A stretch of DNA of 64,000 bases, from NCBI RefSeq assembly GCF_900116345.1, contig NZ_FPAH01000010.1, positions 26,421 through 90,420 on the forward strand. The letters are read 5' to 3'. How positions within the stretch are numbered: the stretch's first letter is position 1; each line of letters opens with the position of its first letter. The translations under genes and the position numbers were made by a program. The notes below the pieces were generated by a model that was not told where the DNA came from, made no database searches, and saw only the letters and a list, made by a program, of their open reading frames with translations. Source of the stretch: Succinivibrio dextrinosolvens (lineage in GTDB: Bacteria > Pseudomonadota > Gammaproteobacteria > Enterobacterales > Succinivibrionaceae). Positions 1 to 10,326 of this stretch are shown one piece after another.

Positions 1-173
1 GTGCGAACACCTTCAACCTTCACATTGAAGATCATCTCAACAGCAGCTTTGATTTCTTCCTTGGTTGCGTCCTTTAATACCTTGAATACTAGAGTATTCT
101 TTTCCTGTGCAGCGGTGCTCTTCTCAGAGATAACTGGTGCACGAAGAACATTTAATAAACGAGCTTCAGACAT
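1..173 (-). CDS. rplW: 50S ribosomal protein L23 (5' part only)
   Basis: This is the N-terminal part of ribosomal protein L23, a 50S protein at the exit-tunnel rim. The reading frame runs off the left edge, so about 57 residues are visible. The start ([18 protein letters not shown]) fits the L23 family, whose N-terminus has the conserved segment VISEK followed by a strand with FKV. The ATG overlaps the rplD stop by one base (TAATG), the usual sign of translational coupling in the S10 operon. Order rpsJ-rplC-rplD-rplW is the standard one. The rest of the gene lies outside the window. Confidence 0.95.
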   Translation of the reverse strand, partial: MSEARLLNVLRAPVISEKSTAAQEKNTLVFKVLKDATKEEIKAAVEMIFNVKVEGVR

Positions 174-784
174 TATTTAAGCAACTCCTCTACCTTCTTA
201 ACAGCTGCAGAAGTCATTAGAACCTTGTCGAAACCAACTAGATTTACTGGGTTGAACTCAGCAGTACCTGGCTGGCAAACTTCTACTCTGTATAGATTAC
301 GAGATGCTAAGAATAAATTCTGTTCGAAAGCATCAGTAACAATTAGAACCTGCTTCAGACCTAGATCCTTTAGCTTGTTAACTAATGACTTGGTCTTGTG
401 GTCTTCTACCTTGAAATCGTCAACAACAACTAAACGGTCCTGACGAACTAACTCAGATAGGATGCTGCACATTGCAACACGGTACATCTTACGATTTACC
501 TTCTGAGTCCAATCCTGTGGCTTAGCAGCAAATACAGTACCACCTGCACGCCATAATGGAGAACGGGTAGAACCTGCGCGTGCGCGACCTGTGCCCTTCT
601 GACGGAAAGGCTTCTTACCGCCGCCTGAAACCTCAGAACGGGTCTTCTGAGCTTTAGTACCGGCGCGTGCAGTGCTTAGGTATGAAACAACTACCTGGTG
701 CACTAATGGCTCGTTGAACTCGCGACCAAAGGTGCTATCTAGCACTTCTAGCTGCTTGTCTGCGCCAACTAACTTTAATTCCAT
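173..784 (-). CDS. rplD: 50S ribosomal protein L4
   Basis: Ribosomal protein L4 is a primary 23S rRNA binder that also lines the exit tunnel. The 203-residue product has the family's usual length. The internal basic loop reads [20 protein letters not shown] at about residues 56-75, the tunnel-loop signature of L4. It sits between rplC and rplW in the S10 operon. In E. coli, L4 also represses its own operon through the S10 leader and reduces RNase E activity; whether it does so here is inference, supported only by the structured leader before rpsJ. Confidence 0.98.
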   Translation of the reverse strand: MELKLVGADKQLEVLDSTFGREFNEPLVHQVVVSYLSTARAGTKAQKTRSEVSGGGKKPFRQKGTGRARAGSTRSPLWRAGGTVFAAKPQDWTQKVNRKMYRVAMCSILSELVRQDRLVVVDDFKVEDHKTKSLVNKLKDLGLKQVLIVTDAFEQNLFLASRNLYRVEVCQPGTAEFNPVNLVGFDKVLMTSAAVKKVEELLK

Positions 785-801
785 GATCCTATTACCTCGG
801 G

Positions 802-1440
802 TTAAGCTTTAAGACTTGGTCTTACAATCACGTCACCGTTATTAGCACCTGGAACAGCGCCTTTTACGAGAAGTAGATTGCGTTCTGCGTCGATGCGAAC
901 TAAGTCAAGGCACTGTACAGTAACCTTCTCAGAACCCATGTGACCAACCATCTTCTTGCCCTTGAAAACTCTACCTGGAGTTTGGTTCTGACCGGTAGAA
1001 CCAGGTACACGATGTGAACGTGAGTTACCGTGTGTATAATCCTGGTGTAAGAAGTTGTAACGCTTGATAGTACCTGCAGTACCTTTACCTTTTGACTGGC
1101 CGGTAACGTCTACTTTCTTAACATCTTGGAAAGCGTCTACTTTGATCTCGTCGCCAACTTTGTATGAAGCTAGCTCGGTATCAGTTAAACGGAACTCCCA
1201 TAAGCCACGGCCTGCCTGTACGCCTGACTTTGCGAAGTGACCAATTTCAGCTTTGGTCATACGACTTGCTTTGCGATCACCAGTTGTAACCTGAATAGCG
1301 GTATAGCCGTCATTCTCTAGGTTCTTGATCTGGGTTACGCGGTTTGCCTCAACCTGGATGACTGTTACTGGAACAGATTTGCCGTTCTCATTGAAAACAC
1401 GGGTCATACCAAGCTTGCGGCCGATTAAACCGATTGACAT
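802..1440 (-). CDS. rplC: 50S ribosomal protein L3
   Basis: Ribosomal protein L3 is an early-assembly 50S protein reaching toward the peptidyl transferase centre. The 212-residue product starts [16 protein letters not shown], the conserved bacterial L3 N-terminus. It contains the loop region with [20 protein letters not shown] at about residues 137-156, including the Gln that is methylated by PrmB in E. coli. It lies 17 bases upstream of rplD and 15 bases downstream of rpsJ in the same transcription unit. Nothing unusual was seen. Confidence 0.98.
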   Translation of the reverse strand: MSIGLIGRKLGMTRVFNENGKSVPVTVIQVEANRVTQIKNLENDGYTAIQVTTGDRKASRMTKAEIGHFAKSGVQAGRGLWEFRLTDTELASYKVGDEIKVDAFQDVKKVDVTGQSKGKGTAGTIKRYNFLHQDYTHGNSRSHRVPGSTGQNQTPGRVFKGKKMVGHMGSEKVTVQCLDLVRIDAERNLLLVKGAVPGANNGDVIVRPSLKA

Positions 1441-1455
1441 TGTATTATTCCCCTA

Positions 1456-1945
<490 letters not shown>

Positions 1946-1951
1946 GCCATT

Positions 1952-1979
1952 ATTATACTGAATTTAAGATTCTTATCAA
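1952..1979 (-). promoter_or_regulatory. Sigma70-type promoter of the S10 operon
   Basis: Read on the minus strand there is a TTGATA -35 box (1974-1979), a 16-base spacer and a perfect TATAAT -10 box (1952-1957). It is placed about 185-210 bases before the rpsJ start. This near-consensus promoter suits a highly expressed ribosomal protein operon. Confidence 0.75.
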
Positions 1980-2016
1980 GTTTTTTTTAACTTTTTTATT
2001 ATTTTCATTCAATACA

Positions 2017-2039
2017 AAAGGTTAGCAATGCTAACCTTT
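2017..2039. repeat. GGTTAGC palindrome (copy 1)
   Basis: A perfect inverted repeat has 10-base arms AAAGGTTAGC / GCTAACCTTT around a 3-base loop. It lies between the phosphoethanolamine transferase gene (ending at 2080, minus strand) and the S10 promoter. It may act as that gene's terminator, but the following T-run is short. The same GGTTAGC/GCTAACC core recurs in palindromes at 6484 and 18611. Confidence 0.6.
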
Positions 2040-2079
2040 GTAAATAACTTTATATTTATTTTTTAAAAGCACAAAATGG

Positions 2080-3873
2080 TCAGTGCTTTGTCTCCGGAAT
2101 CTCACTTAAATGCATCTTGCCATACATGGTAAGAACACTCTTGTTATCAAGAGCGTAGGCTTTATCTGCCAGATTCAGTCTGTCCTCCATTCCTGGAAGA
2201 CCGCTTATGCCCATAATACGGACAGTGAGATCAAAGATAAGATCGTTTGAGAAATATTTATCCTTATTATCAACAAGTGCTTTGTGTAATTCAGGGTTGT
2301 CCTGAACATACTTGTCTGAGAGATAGACTACAAGAGGAATTCTCAGCATCTGACCGTTGAGATTGACAGGATCATGACCACCAACAACATGAGGGTCCTC
2401 GCCATGATCAGAGAAATAGATCATAGCCTTGAAATTAGACTTCTCCTTAGCCTTTGAATATATCTTCTCAAGAATATAGTCAGTGTATAGGACGGTATCA
2501 TCGTAGTAGTCCAGAGTCTCATCCTGTCCTTCAAATTTTATGAACTCTGATGGAAGTCTCTTATCATACTTCTGATGACTTCCCATAAGATGAATCACCA
2601 CAAATACATTTTTCTTTTCATCAACCTTAGGGAATCTTTTTACAATCTCCTCGTCAAAGAACACCCCTTCCATCTTTGAAGATCCGTTCACCCAGATTTC
2701 ATGGTTAGCAGTTGAAGAGATAACCGTTACAGGTGTTTCATACACTCCATATTTACGCTGATTACTTATCCAGTAAGTCTCAAAGCCTGAGGCTCTTGCG
2801 AGCTCAATGATTGAATAGGCATCAACGGTCTGTTTTTTCTGATACTGATTTGCCTCTGTCAGAGAATAAGATAGAGCCTGAACTGTCTGAGGCCATGAAG
2901 AGTAGGCATTGGTAAACAGAAGATGATTAGGATTCTTCAGATGTTCACAAAGAAAAGGAGTATTTTCTCTTTCAAAACCATAGGCCTGCATTCTGTCTCG
3001 GGTTTCTGACTCGCCGATTACCAGCACGAAAAGATTGCCTTCGGGATCTGTAGCATCAGAGAGCTTCAGCGTATTAAGCTTGTTGAGCTTTGCAAGTCTC
3101 TGTGATTTCTGCTGCTTATAGATTTCAAAGTTATCCAGCTGTTTTGAAGTAACTTTTATTATAGAGAAAGGTAGATAATCCATTCTTGGTAGAGCCAGCC
3201 AGACAGATGAGGCAAGACACAGGAAAAAGGATACGGCAGTTACAAAACAGGTTGAATCAAAGCTTTCAACCTTTCTGAAGAAAAATGCATTTACTGTATA
3301 GATTAAAGCCAGAGTTACAAAGGCAAGAAGCCACATGATATTAAAGTTACTCTGGATAAATTCGGTACCCTCGGTGGCATTTGTCTGAGCTAAGGCAATA
3401 ATGATATCCGAGGAAATCAGAGAGCCGGTTGCTACAAAATAGCAAATAAGAATAGATGGTAGAAGCACAAAGGCAAAAAGCACCACATAGGATATAAAAG
3501 AACAGATTTTCTTAAGAAATATTGTTTCAATAGCCAGGGCTAGAGCTCTCACCATGACACAGGTTGAGAAGGCTACCAAAGAAAAAGCAACACCTTTACA
3601 GAAATCAAACAGTGAAGTATTCAGTCCCAGTGTAAGAGAAAACAGATAAACACTCAGATAAGTAAACAGAAAGACCACGGCAAATCTGTAAAGAGGCTTC
3701 CTGCAGACAGATAGTCTGAAGGCAGCAACAATTGAGACAATACCAAGAGCAAGATATATAAAAAAGGTTAAATAACTGCGTAAAGAAAAATCGTATACCC
3801 CATATAGAATCAGAGTCAGTAGCACTGGAACCGCAAAACTCAGAAGATTTTTCTTATCTGAACTGAATATCAT
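2080..3873 (-). CDS. Phosphoethanolamine transferase (EptC/CptA-like)
   Basis: This is an inner-membrane enzyme of the alkaline-phosphatase/sulfatase superfamily that probably moves phosphoethanolamine from phosphatidylethanolamine onto LPS core or a similar acceptor. About five or six hydrophobic segments fill residues 1-240, followed by a periplasmic catalytic domain. Visible landmarks are LFVLVIGESETRDRMQAYGF (metal-binding Glu region), Thr330 in PQTVQAL (predicted nucleophile, aligned by eye with E. coli CptA), VVIHLMGSH and YFSDHGEDPHVVGGHDP (metal-binding Asp-His). At 597 residues it matches the family length. It resembles CptA/EptC more than EptA, but the acceptor cannot be told from sequence. 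It stands alone, between the S10 operon and queH. Confidence 0.85.
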   Translation of the reverse strand: MIFSSDKKNLLSFAVPVLLTLILYGVYDFSLRSYLTFFIYLALGIVSIVAAFRLSVCRKPLYRFAVVFLFTYLSVYLFSLTLGLNTSLFDFCKGVAFSLVAFSTCVMVRALALAIETIFLKKICSFISYVVLFAFVLLPSILICYFVATGSLISSDIIIALAQTNATEGTEFIQSNFNIMWLLAFVTLALIYTVNAFFFRKVESFDSTCFVTAVSFFLCLASSVWLALPRMDYLPFSIIKVTSKQLDNFEIYKQQKSQRLAKLNKLNTLKLSDATDPEGNLFVLVIGESETRDRMQAYGFERENTPFLCEHLKNPNHLLFTNAYSSWPQTVQALSYSLTEANQYQKKQTVDAYSIIELARASGFETYWISNQRKYGVYETPVTVISSTANHEIWVNGSSKMEGVFFDEEIVKRFPKVDEKKNVFVVIHLMGSHQKYDKRLPSEFIKFEGQDETLDYYDDTVLYTDYILEKIYSKAKEKSNFKAMIYFSDHGEDPHVVGGHDPVNLNGQMLRIPLVVYLSDKYVQDNPELHKALVDNKDKYFSNDLIFDLTVRIMGISGLPGMEDRLNLADKAYALDNKSVLTMYGKMHLSEIPETKH

Positions 3874-4107
3874 AAAGTAGCCTTTAATAATATAGAATCT
3901 TTATAAATCATACTTTTGACACCTTTAATATCTGGGTATCGTCTTTGTTAGCCGTATATCATACTCCAAAGTCAGAAAAACACACTATTTTCTGAAGAAC
4001 ACCTGCATTTAAAGTGCATATATCGGTTTTGCAATACCTTAAGTATAGACAAAGAAAAGTGATATAATCACGGCCTGTTTTCGTATATATAAAGGATAAA
4101 AAACAGC

Positions 4108-4764
4108 ATGGATTTTAATTTCAGACTGCCGGATAACTTTGCAAAAGACTCTCCAAAAAGAGATCTGAAACTCCCAGACAATGCCAACGGTCTGGTGGTT
4201 CACTGCTGCTGTGCTCCATGCTCAACCAGTCTTGTAGAATGTCTTATCTTTAATAAGATCAAAACTCTGATGTTTTTCTACAATCCTAATATCTACCCTA
4301 CCGAGGAATACGAAAAAAGACGAGACGAGTGGATTCACCTGTGTGAGCTTCTCAACATTGAGTATGTAATAGGCGATTACGACTACAATCTATGGCGAGA
4401 GGCTGTAAAAGGACTTGAGGATGAACCAGAACGTGGTCGCCGCTGTCTGAAATGCTTCACTCACAGACTTACCGTAACAGCACTGTTCGCAAAATCCCGT
4501 GGAATCAATACATTCACCACAACTCTCTGTACTTCAAGATGGAAGAGTAAAAAACAGGTGGATGAAGCAGGTTTCAGAGCACAGGACAAAATTGATGGAA
4601 CCTTCTACTGGGATCAGGACTGGAGAAAGGAGGGTCTTGTTGGCAGACGCTATGAGCTTGTAAAGGAAATTGATTTCTATAATCAGCTTTACTGCGGCTG
4701 TGAATTCTCACAGACTAGTGCAAACTACTGTAAAAAGGGAATAGTAGATCAGGAAGAGAAGTAG
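4108..4764 (+). CDS. queH: Epoxyqueuosine reductase QueH
   Basis: QueH converts epoxyqueuosine to queuosine in tRNA anticodons as the B12-independent replacement for QueG (the former DUF208 family). Cysteine motifs characteristic of the family are visible: VVHCCCAPCSTS near residue 31, RCLKCF near residue 111, and QLYCGCEFSQ near residue 197. These are expected to bind iron-sulfur and a second metal. The 218-residue length is normal. It is a single gene, convergent with pyrE and separated from it by a strong hairpin. The window also contains a YhhQ-type queuosine-precursor transporter at 19515, consistent with precursor salvage. Confidence 0.92.
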   Translation: MDFNFRLPDNFAKDSPKRDLKLPDNANGLVVHCCCAPCSTSLVECLIFNKIKTLMFFYNPNIYPTEEYEKRRDEWIHLCELLNIEYVIGDYDYNLWREAVKGLEDEPERGRRCLKCFTHRLTVTALFAKSRGINTFTTTLCTSRWKSKKQVDEAGFRAQDKIDGTFYWDQDWRKEGLVGRRYELVKEIDFYNQLYCGCEFSQTSANYCKKGIVDQEEK

Positions 4765-4769
4765 TTAGA

Positions 4770-4799
4770 CTACACTGCTTCACAGAGGAAGCAGTGTAG
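4770..4799. terminator. Hairpin between convergent queH and pyrE
   Basis: A perfect 12-base inverted repeat (CTACACTGCTTC / GAAGCAGTGTAG) with a 6-base loop lies in the 44-base gap between two convergent genes. There is no clear T-run on either side, so it is terminator-like by position and stability only. Confidence 0.55.
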
Positions 4800-4808
4800 A
4801 AATGATGA

Positions 4809-5450
4809 CTAGGCTCCGTACTGCTTTCTGTACTCAAGCATTGCTGGAATATGCTCTTTCAGCTTGTCATCATTTTCAATGTATTTGAGCAGATCATCAA
4901 AAGTAACAATGGAAATAATCTTAATTCCAATCTGCTCTTCAGCCTCGGCAATAGCACTCTTATCGCCCTTACCCTTTTCCATACGGTTTAAAGCAATAAT
5001 TGCAGCCTTGAAATGAGCACCGTTCTCTTTAATCAGAGCCTCGGACTCACGAATTGCGGTGCCAGCAGTAATTACATCGTCAACCAGCAGAATATCACCT
5101 TTTAAAGGTGCGCCTACCAGATTGCCGCCTTCGCCATGATCCTTCTTTTCCTTACGATTAAAGCACCATGGTACATTTCTGTTGTGCTCAGAAGATAAGG
5201 CCATTGCAGTGGCACAGGCCAGAGGAATACCCTTGTAGGCAGGTCCGAACAGCACATCAAAGGAAACACCTGCATCAACCAGGGCATGAGCATAGCATGA
5301 ACCTAAGGTTGCCAGATCTTCACCGGTATTGAACCCACCTGCATTGAAGAAATATGGGCTGGTTCTTCCTGACTTGAGAACAAAGCTGCCGAATTTTAAA
5401 ACACCCTTGCTTAAAGCAAGTTCAATGAATTTTCTCTGATATTCCTGCAT
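4809..5450 (-). CDS. pyrE: Orotate phosphoribosyltransferase
   Basis: PyrE joins orotate to PRPP to make OMP in de novo pyrimidine synthesis. I start it at the ATG at 5450, giving 213 residues ([18 protein letters not shown]), the same length and N-terminus as E. coli PyrE. A GAGG ribosome-binding site precedes this ATG; an in-frame start eight codons upstream has no such support. Motifs include the PRPP loop [17 protein letters not shown] and the catalytic loop region [11 protein letters not shown]. It is divergent from yicC, a common neighbour in gammaproteobacteria. Confidence 0.96.
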   Translation of the reverse strand: MQEYQRKFIELALSKGVLKFGSFVLKSGRTSPYFFNAGGFNTGEDLATLGSCYAHALVDAGVSFDVLFGPAYKGIPLACATAMALSSEHNRNVPWCFNRKEKKDHGEGGNLVGAPLKGDILLVDDVITAGTAIRESEALIKENGAHFKAAIIALNRMEKGKGDKSAIAEAEEQIGIKIISIVTFDDLLKYIENDDKLKEHIPAMLEYRKQYGA

Positions 5451-5589
5451 TTTTAACCTCGAAAGTTTTCGCACATATTACATTATTATTACCAAGATTC
5501 CAAAACAAAAATGTTGTTTGCAAAAGAGCAGTGCAAATAAGTAAAATGTTCGTGAAATTTAGAAATCATTCAGGAAAAACGAGGTAATT

Positions 5590-6453
5590 ATGGCTGAAAT
5601 TTCCAGCATGACCGGTTCATCAAACAGAATCATCAACGCCGACAGAGTCAATATCAGTATTGATATCACCTCAGTAAACAACCGCTTTCTAGAAATTTAC
5701 CTCAAAATGCCGGATCAGCTAAGACACCTTGATTCAAAGCTCAGAAGCATTATTCAGGAAAAACTTACCCGAGGAAAAATTGACTGCTATCTGAGCTTTG
5801 CTTTAAATGCAACAGATTCCCTGAACATCAATCAGGATGTGCTTCATGCCCTGGCCAATGCTGTCTCTCAGATTAACAAAGAACTGCCGCAGTCAAACGT
5901 CAATGCTCTTGAGATTCTGAACTATCCAGGTGTAATAAGTCAGGAGAGTAATCTTCAGGAGATTATAGATGAGGAGATTTTAAAACACTTCTCAGAGGCT
6001 ATTGATACTCTGAAGGAGAACCGTAAAAAAGAAGGCATCAAATTAAAGGATGCTATAACCTCAAGACTGGATAAGATTGTCGAGTTAACAAAAATTGTTG
6101 AAGCTCAGCTTGATAAGCTCGTTGAAACTGAAAGACAAAGAATTGTTAACAAAATCAGTACAATGGATGTGAATGTAAATCCAGAAAGACTTGAACAGGA
6201 AGTGGCTCTGGCAGCTCAGAGAGCTGATGTAAGAGAGGAGTATGACCGACTTCTTGCTCATGTTAAGGAAGTTAAAAGCATTCTGGATAAAGGCGGTGTC
6301 TGCGGCAAGCGACTGGATTTCATGATGCAGGAGTTTAACCGTGAATCCAACACCCTGGCCTCAAAAGCCTCAAATCTTGAAATCACCCAGGTTGCAGTTG
6401 AGCTTAAGGTACTGGTTGAGCAGATGAGAGAGCAGGTTCAGAACATAGAATAG
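5590..6453 (+). CDS. yicC: YicC family endoribonuclease
   Basis: YicC proteins are conserved stress-response endoribonucleases (YicC_N plus DUF1732 domains); E. coli YicC takes part in degradation of the small RNA RyhB. The 287-residue product opens ISSMTGSSNR, near the family's usual SMTGF signature, though here the Phe is replaced by Ser-Ser. It ends with the typical segment KRLDFMMQEFNRESNTLASK and a C-terminal helix EQMREQVQNIE. It is divergent from pyrE and convergent with the OLD-family gene. Confidence 0.93.
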   Translation: MAEISSMTGSSNRIINADRVNISIDITSVNNRFLEIYLKMPDQLRHLDSKLRSIIQEKLTRGKIDCYLSFALNATDSLNINQDVLHALANAVSQINKELPQSNVNALEILNYPGVISQESNLQEIIDEEILKHFSEAIDTLKENRKKEGIKLKDAITSRLDKIVELTKIVEAQLDKLVETERQRIVNKISTMDVNVNPERLEQEVALAAQRADVREEYDRLLAHVKEVKSILDKGGVCGKRLDFMMQEFNRESNTLASKASNLEITQVAVELKVLVEQMREQVQNIE

Positions 6454-6483
6454 TTCTGCTCAAGATGCTGAATATTTTTCTGA

Positions 6484-6510
6484 TTGTGGCTAACCTTTGG
6501 TTAGCCACAA
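6484..6510. repeat. GGTTAGC palindrome (copy 2)
   Basis: A perfect inverted repeat has 12-base arms (TTGTGGCTAACC / GGTTAGCCACAA) and a TTT loop, just after yicC in the gap before the convergent OLD-family gene. No T-run follows. It shares the GCTAACC/GGTTAGC core with the palindromes at 2017 and 18611. Confidence 0.6.
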
Positions 6511-6589
6511 ATGTTTGTGCGGAAAGATTTCACAAGAAAGTAATATCCAGACGTTTTAAGAAATCGATTTTCGGATAAATAACACAGAA

Positions 6590-8482
6590 TTAGATGTAAT
6601 TGCCCTGACCTAAGCTTCTGACAGCCTGCAGCAGACTTGCAAATACCACAGGAACACCTTCAACGCCCTTCTTCTGTATAGCATCTACAAGCAGTAAAGC
6701 CAGTCCAGGTTTTGACTTGCGCTTAATTGCCATGTCTATGATTTTGTCGGAGGTCAGCCCTTTACGAAGCTGACTGTTAGAGGAAACCCCCGCCGCTATT
6801 CTGAAGGTCTTCTCATAGCCCTGAGAATACAGATAATGTTCAATATCCTTTTGAGGAATAACGGTAAGGTGTCGATCACGGCGCTTGTTTGGAATAAAGT
6901 TTAAGGCAACTTCAGCATACTTTTTACCGGCTTCATCTCCATCAGTCAGAACATGGAATGCAATACCCAGCTGGGTAGCAACCTTCATCAGAGGTTTCAG
7001 ACCACACTGTGCAAACTCAATAATTCTGATTCCCTCGCAGGCCAGAGATATACCAAGAATTGAAGCTATCTGAGTTAGAATCCAGACCTCGGTTTCGCCT
7101 TCAACTAAAATCCAGGTTCTGGCAAAGAAAGCCATTGGTCTGTTCATTCTGATATGGAAGGCAATTCGTCTTAAATCATCATTGTTAAGAGATGAGGACT
7201 CAGGATCAATCTGGAAGCAGACCGTATCATAAAACTTTCTGTGTAAACGTCTTAAAGACTGCAGAGGTACAGAAGAAAGCAGATCACCGCTGTTGGTGGT
7301 AACAATCTTCTGAGTTGCAGTTACAGAGAGCAGAGACCAGAAGGAAAGCAGCAGTGAAGGATGGAAACGGGACTCAATATCCTCAATAATCATGATTGGA
7401 GAGGCGTTCTTATCCAATACCCGATCACCCTGAGATAAAAATAGTGCCGAAGCAATGTAGGTCAGAACCACCTTTGATCTTGTAAGACCAGGCGCAGTCA
7501 ACATATTTCTGATTGAGGACAGTGATTCCAGGGAAATCGGACTTTTTACGATTTCATCAATGTTTCGAGGGTTTCTTTTAACCGAATCAGTATCATTATC
7601 CTGATTATAGTTGCCAAGATATTTATCCAGATAGGCGGTAAACATCTTAAGTAGAGAGGAAACATTCTCAGAGGAAAGATCATTGTCATTGAAGATGAGG
7701 GAGGCCATATGGGAGATCTTCTCCCCCTTTTTGCTTTTTGATACTCGCTTGTTGTCCATACGACTGTCACGGAGTCTGAATACCGGATTAAGTCTGATGA
7801 TCGTATAGAAAGCTTCCTCATAATTTTCGCTCTTTTTAAAGCTGGCATTGTTTTTATTCACAAAATTATGAATAGTTACGAATTCATCCTTATCTTCATT
7901 ATAAAAAGCAACAATCTGCCAGTGAATGTAATATGCTCCACAGTCATCAAAGTACCAGAATGGTTTTAAGGCAGGATGGGATTCAGCATAGCCGGCAATC
8001 GCACTTTCTCTAAAGTACAGATCAATGTGAATGTGATTGTCCGTTTTCTTAAAAACATCCTCTTCTTCCTGATGCTTGTAGTTGGAAATAAATCGATTGA
8101 TTTCAGTCAGAAAATCCGCAGCGTTATTTGAGGTGCCAGAAAGCTGCTCATCCATGATGGACTTAGCTTTCTCCATCTTATCCTTTTTATACTGCTCGAC
8201 AGCCTCAGCCTCAAAGGATATAGCCTTGCGTCTGGTTACTCTTTCAACCAGATTATCTTTTGGAAAAGTATCATAAGACTTGAGTTCTACAGGAACGTAG
8301 AGATCTTTTTGTTCAAACTGACAGAGTTTTTCGCCCTGACCGAGGACCATCCAAAGAGCGCGAAGGAGAGATGTCTTACCCCAGTGATTCTCACCGATAA
8401 GAACAGTGCTGGTATCTTCAAAGTTTATGGATAATTTACGGATACCACGGAAATTAACTACTTTAGCTTTTTCGAGATACAT
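6590..8482 (-). CDS. OLD-family ATP-dependent nuclease (YbjD-like)
   Basis: This 630-residue protein has the architecture of overcoming-lysogenization-defect (OLD) nucleases: an N-terminal ABC/SMC-type ATPase and a C-terminal TOPRIM nuclease domain. Residues 1-46 carry VVNFRGIRKLSINF and the Walker A GENHWGKTS; a signature and Walker B region appears as PIMIIEDIESRFHP. The TOPRIM part shows ILVEGETEVWILTQIA and, later, TDGDEAGKKYAE. The layout resembles single-gene class 2 OLD proteins such as E. coli YbjD, with no UvrD-like GajB partner beside it. The in vivo role of chromosomal members is unclear. It lies head-to-tail downstream of cysS on the same strand, separated by a terminator. Confidence 0.82.
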   Translation of the reverse strand: MYLEKAKVVNFRGIRKLSINFEDTSTVLIGENHWGKTSLLRALWMVLGQGEKLCQFEQKDLYVPVELKSYDTFPKDNLVERVTRRKAISFEAEAVEQYKKDKMEKAKSIMDEQLSGTSNNAADFLTEINRFISNYKHQEEEDVFKKTDNHIHIDLYFRESAIAGYAESHPALKPFWYFDDCGAYYIHWQIVAFYNEDKDEFVTIHNFVNKNNASFKKSENYEEAFYTIIRLNPVFRLRDSRMDNKRVSKSKKGEKISHMASLIFNDNDLSSENVSSLLKMFTAYLDKYLGNYNQDNDTDSVKRNPRNIDEIVKSPISLESLSSIRNMLTAPGLTRSKVVLTYIASALFLSQGDRVLDKNASPIMIIEDIESRFHPSLLLSFWSLLSVTATQKIVTTNSGDLLSSVPLQSLRRLHRKFYDTVCFQIDPESSSLNNDDLRRIAFHIRMNRPMAFFARTWILVEGETEVWILTQIASILGISLACEGIRIIEFAQCGLKPLMKVATQLGIAFHVLTDGDEAGKKYAEVALNFIPNKRRDRHLTVIPQKDIEHYLYSQGYEKTFRIAAGVSSNSQLRKGLTSDKIIDMAIKRKSKPGLALLLVDAIQKKGVEGVPVVFASLLQAVRSLGQGNYI

Positions 8483-8545
8483 GCAATTCCCTAGTACATA
8501 CCTACTACTAAAGTTAAAGTAGAGTGGAATTCAAAGCAACGGGAT

Positions 8546-8583
8546 AAAAAAAAAGCCATGATAAAAATCACAGCTTTTTTTTT
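8546..8583. terminator. Terminator after cysS
   Basis: A run of nine A then GC, a short imperfect stem (TGAT/ATCA) around AAAA, and GC followed by nine T can form a hairpin with a T-run in both directions. It lies just beyond the cysS stop codon. Confidence 0.6.
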
Positions 8584-8595
8584 GAAATTTAGCCT

Positions 8596-9966
8596 TTAAA
8601 CACGATGCCAGGTTGTTCCCTGAGGTCCGTCCTCAAGCTCAATATGCATCTCTTTAAGCTTGTCACGAGCCGCATCTGCACGAGCCCAGTCCTTAGCCTT
8701 ACGGGCTTCGTTACGCTCCTTGATAAGAGCTTCGATCTCAGCTGAATCATCATCACCGGCACCTGAGGTCAGGAACACAGTTGGATCCTGCTCTAGAATA
8801 CCCAGAACTGAAGAAAGCTGCTTTAAGCGGCCTGCCAGATACTGAGCATTTTCTCCTGATTCCTTGTTAATCTGCTTTGCCAGATCAAACAGAACAGAAA
8901 TTGCACCTGGTGTATTGAAATCATCATCCATATACTCCTTGAACTTTGCAGTGTATTCATCTTCAGCACTCTTTGGCTCAAGAGGAGAGGTATCACGCAG
9001 AGTTGTATACAGTCTGTTAAGAGCAGCTCTAGCCTTATCAAGATTTTCCTGAGAATAGTTCAGAGGACTTCTGTACTGACCTGAAAGCAGGAAGTAACGT
9101 ACAGTTTCTGCATCGTATGACTCTAATACATCACGGATAGTGAAGAAGTTATTCAGAGACTTTGACATCTTCTCTTCGTTAATCATCACCATACCAGAGT
9201 GCATCCAGTAGTGAACATACTTTGAGTGATGTGCACAGCAGCTCTGAGCAATCTCGTTCTCATGGTGAGGGAAGATCAGATCTGAACCGCCACCATGGAT
9301 ATCGAACTCGGCACCAAGATGTTTACCGTTCATGGCAGAACACTCGATATGCCAGCCTGGACGGCCTTCACCCCATGGAGACTCCCATGCAGGCTCACCT
9401 GGCTTTGACATCTTCCACAGCACAAAGTCCAGAGGATTATGCTTGGTCTTTGCAACCTCAATACGGCTTCCGGCCTGAAGCTCATCAATCTTCTGACCTG
9501 ACAGACGGCCGTATTCCTTGAAGGAATCAATATTGAAAACTACATCGCCGTTGTCTGAAACATAGGCATTGCCGTTATCAATCAGCTTCTGAACCAGAGC
9601 AATGATTTCCTTGATATTGTCGGTAGCACGAGGCTCGATATCAGGACGCTTGATATTCAGAGCATCAAAGTCCTTGTGCATTTCTACAATGAACTGTTCA
9701 GCGAGCTCTTTTGCAGGAATACCGCGCTCATTTGCTCTTCTGATAATCTTGTCATCAATATCGGTGATGTTTCTGATATAGGTTACATCGTATCCTGAAT
9801 AACGCAGATAACGTACAATCACATCGAAATTAACAAAGGTACGGGCGTGACCGATATGACACAGATCGTATACGGTAACACCGCATACATACATGCCGAT
9901 CTTGCCTTCATTTATAGGTTTGAATTCCTGCTTGCTTCTGGTTAGTGTGTTGTATATTTTTAACAT
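8596..9966 (-). CDS. cysS: Cysteinyl-tRNA synthetase
   Basis: CysRS charges tRNA-Cys. The 456-residue product has all class I landmarks: [20 protein letters not shown] (zinc-ligand Cys and HIGH motif) near residue 26, [34 protein letters not shown] (zinc ligands) and the KMSKS motif in [12 protein letters not shown]. The C-terminus contains the DALR-like helical region and ends [10 protein letters not shown] as in other gammaproteobacterial CysRS. It is divergent from ppiB-lpxH, the same arrangement as in E. coli. Confidence 0.98.
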   Translation of the reverse strand: MLKIYNTLTRSKQEFKPINEGKIGMYVCGVTVYDLCHIGHARTFVNFDVIVRYLRYSGYDVTYIRNITDIDDKIIRRANERGIPAKELAEQFIVEMHKDFDALNIKRPDIEPRATDNIKEIIALVQKLIDNGNAYVSDNGDVVFNIDSFKEYGRLSGQKIDELQAGSRIEVAKTKHNPLDFVLWKMSKPGEPAWESPWGEGRPGWHIECSAMNGKHLGAEFDIHGGGSDLIFPHHENEIAQSCCAHHSKYVHYWMHSGMVMINEEKMSKSLNNFFTIRDVLESYDAETVRYFLLSGQYRSPLNYSQENLDKARAALNRLYTTLRDTSPLEPKSAEDEYTAKFKEYMDDDFNTPGAISVLFDLAKQINKESGENAQYLAGRLKQLSSVLGILEQDPTVFLTSGAGDDDSAEIEALIKERNEARKAKDWARADAARDKLKEMHIELEDGPQGTTWHRV

Positions 9967-10326
9967 TTTCTATCTCTGCGTTCCGTCAGTTATCTTCATG
10001 ATATTGAGATCTGACGTAATTATTCAGGCGTAGTTTTCTGCCCGGAAAACTGATTTATATTTACAAATGCCGTGGATTATATCATTTTTTTGCCACCATA
10101 TCATCGAAAAGACAGGTCTGAATCCACTATCCTCCTATTTTTAATCCATATGGTGCAGAAGATTTTTTACACACATACAGATACTCTGTTTTTTTGTTAT
10201 TTACTGAAAAATACAGCTATTTTTAGCTTTAAAACACCTAAAAAAGCAATAAAACTGTTAAAAATGACGCATTAGTTGTAAAATGCATCAGATTATTTTT
10301 TCATCATCTTATTAGAGAGAACTTAA
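9967..10326. other. cysS/ppiB divergent promoter region
   Basis: This 360-base gap separates two divergent genes and should hold both promoters. It contains a short inverted repeat AGTTTTC/GAAAACT near 10031-10050 and becomes AT-rich toward ppiB. A 67-codon open frame from 10072 is low-complexity and overlaps the expected promoter, so I do not call it a gene. No convincing operator was recognised. Confidence 0.5.

Noticed and set aside
10072..10275. 67-codon ORF between cysS and ppiB
   Set aside because: It lies in the AT-rich divergent promoter region, has low-complexity Phe/Lys/Thr content and no ribosome-binding site or recognisable features.
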